Assembly (NCBI GenBank): GCA_029931535.1
Contig: JAQPZY010001625.1
Span: 2,116,001-2,180,000 of the forward strand
Direction: 5' to 3'
Length of the DNA: 64,000 nt
From: Margaritifera margaritifera
Lineage: Eukaryota; Mollusca; Bivalvia; Unionida; Margaritiferidae
Positions 63,587 to 64,000 of the stretch are shown here, piece after piece. Made by a program: the position numbers and the translations under genes. The notes below the pieces were generated by a model. The model had not been told where the DNA came from. It was given only the letters and a program-made list of their open reading frames with translations, and made no database searches. Numbering within the stretch: position 1 is the first letter of the stretch; each line of letters opens with the position of its first letter.

Positions 63587-63837
63587 CAGTGGCGGCGCGA
63601 CTGTGGGTGGGGTCGCGGAGGGGGGAGGTAGTGGCGGAGGGGGGGGGGGGCAACTGCCCTTTGGCGCCGGGCGAGGGAAGCGATGCGGGAGCTTTTTCAT
63701 AGCTGTAATCGGGGCGTAGATTGGGGGGTGGGGGGTTGGAGGTTCGCAACTGACATAACAAAATTTCTCTGTGGCAAAGTAAGGGCGCCACTAAAGAATA
63801 TTGCCCCCGGGCGCCTCGAACCCACGCGCCGCCACTG
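63587..63837. mobile_element. Short non-autonomous hAT-like MITE
   Basis: Terminal inverted repeats CAGTGGCGGCGCG and CGCGCCGCCACTG, flanked by an 8-bp target-site duplication with one mismatch (CTTAAAAG at 63579-63586, CTTGAAAG at 63838-63845). The 8-bp duplication and CAGTGGC-type ends are typical of hAT elements. The 251-bp interior is very G-rich (runs of 6-12 G) and has no transposase. It inserted just right of the satellite array. Confidence 0.8.
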
Positions 63838-63845
63838 CTTGAAAG

Positions 63846-64000
63846 TATCTAAAGTTTGATTACAATGTGATAAGAAAACAGCTTTCGTGTGAAACAGAAA
63901 AAAGTCATTAATTTAAAGACTGTAACCATACAAGTATCATGTTTGCTGATATTTAAAACGAGAACGTGCTTGAAGATACCTATGTTTGAGGCACACAAAA
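63846..64000. other. Unique sequence at window end
   Basis: No feature recognised. Confidence 0.6.

Noticed and set aside
56661..63700. Short repetitive open frames (YFKYMTSVMVSSYF) and the Pro-rich frame at 63453-63791
   Set aside because: Satellite monomers that happen to be 45 bp long, and the complement of the G-rich hAT-like element. Neither is a gene.

Overview
This is a eukaryotic (metazoan) window: AT-rich, split exons with GT-AG introns, many microsatellites and minisatellites, and decayed transposons, with no operons or bacterial signals. Repeat content and protein character fit a lophotrochozoan, most likely a mollusc. That placement is inference.

The only host genes I can support are two paralogous class B (secretin-family) G-protein-coupled receptors facing each other tail to tail. 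Receptor A (+ strand) enters from the left with its last two exons (472-513, 4315-4920). Receptor B (- strand) is represented by seven exons from 52264 down to 29013, covering TM3 to the C-terminal tail. Its TM1-TM2 and extracellular exons were not found and probably lie beyond the right edge. The closest resemblance is to PTH/CRF-type receptors. The B tail stops about 44 codons early relative to A, yet the homologous acidic tail is still present downstream behind two in-frame stops.

Between the receptor 3' ends (5-29 kb) lie a tandem repeat of roughly 150-bp units, a strongly decayed Maverick/Polinton (adintovirus-like) element on the - strand at about 8.8-13.3 kb (protein-primed DNA polymerase B, a BIR-domain remnant, a duplicated unidentified segment, and a packaging-type ATPase), a 46-bp minisatellite closed by an inverted unit, a possible Harbinger transposase scrap, and Penelope-like and LINE fragments.

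The introns of receptor B (29.5-52 kb) hold an unassigned clean 69-codon ORF, a possible frame-shifting cassette exon, a Penelope-like element with a hammerhead-like motif, two LINE remnants and a Ty3/gypsy remnant with a nested tRNA-derived SINE. A MITE family with two perfect long hairpins per copy occurs six times in the window. The right end (55.7-63.5 kb) is tandem repeat: a 56-bp array with dimeric order, then a 7.1-kb array of about 44-bp monomers with higher-order structure, followed by a small hAT-like MITE with an 8-bp target-site duplication.
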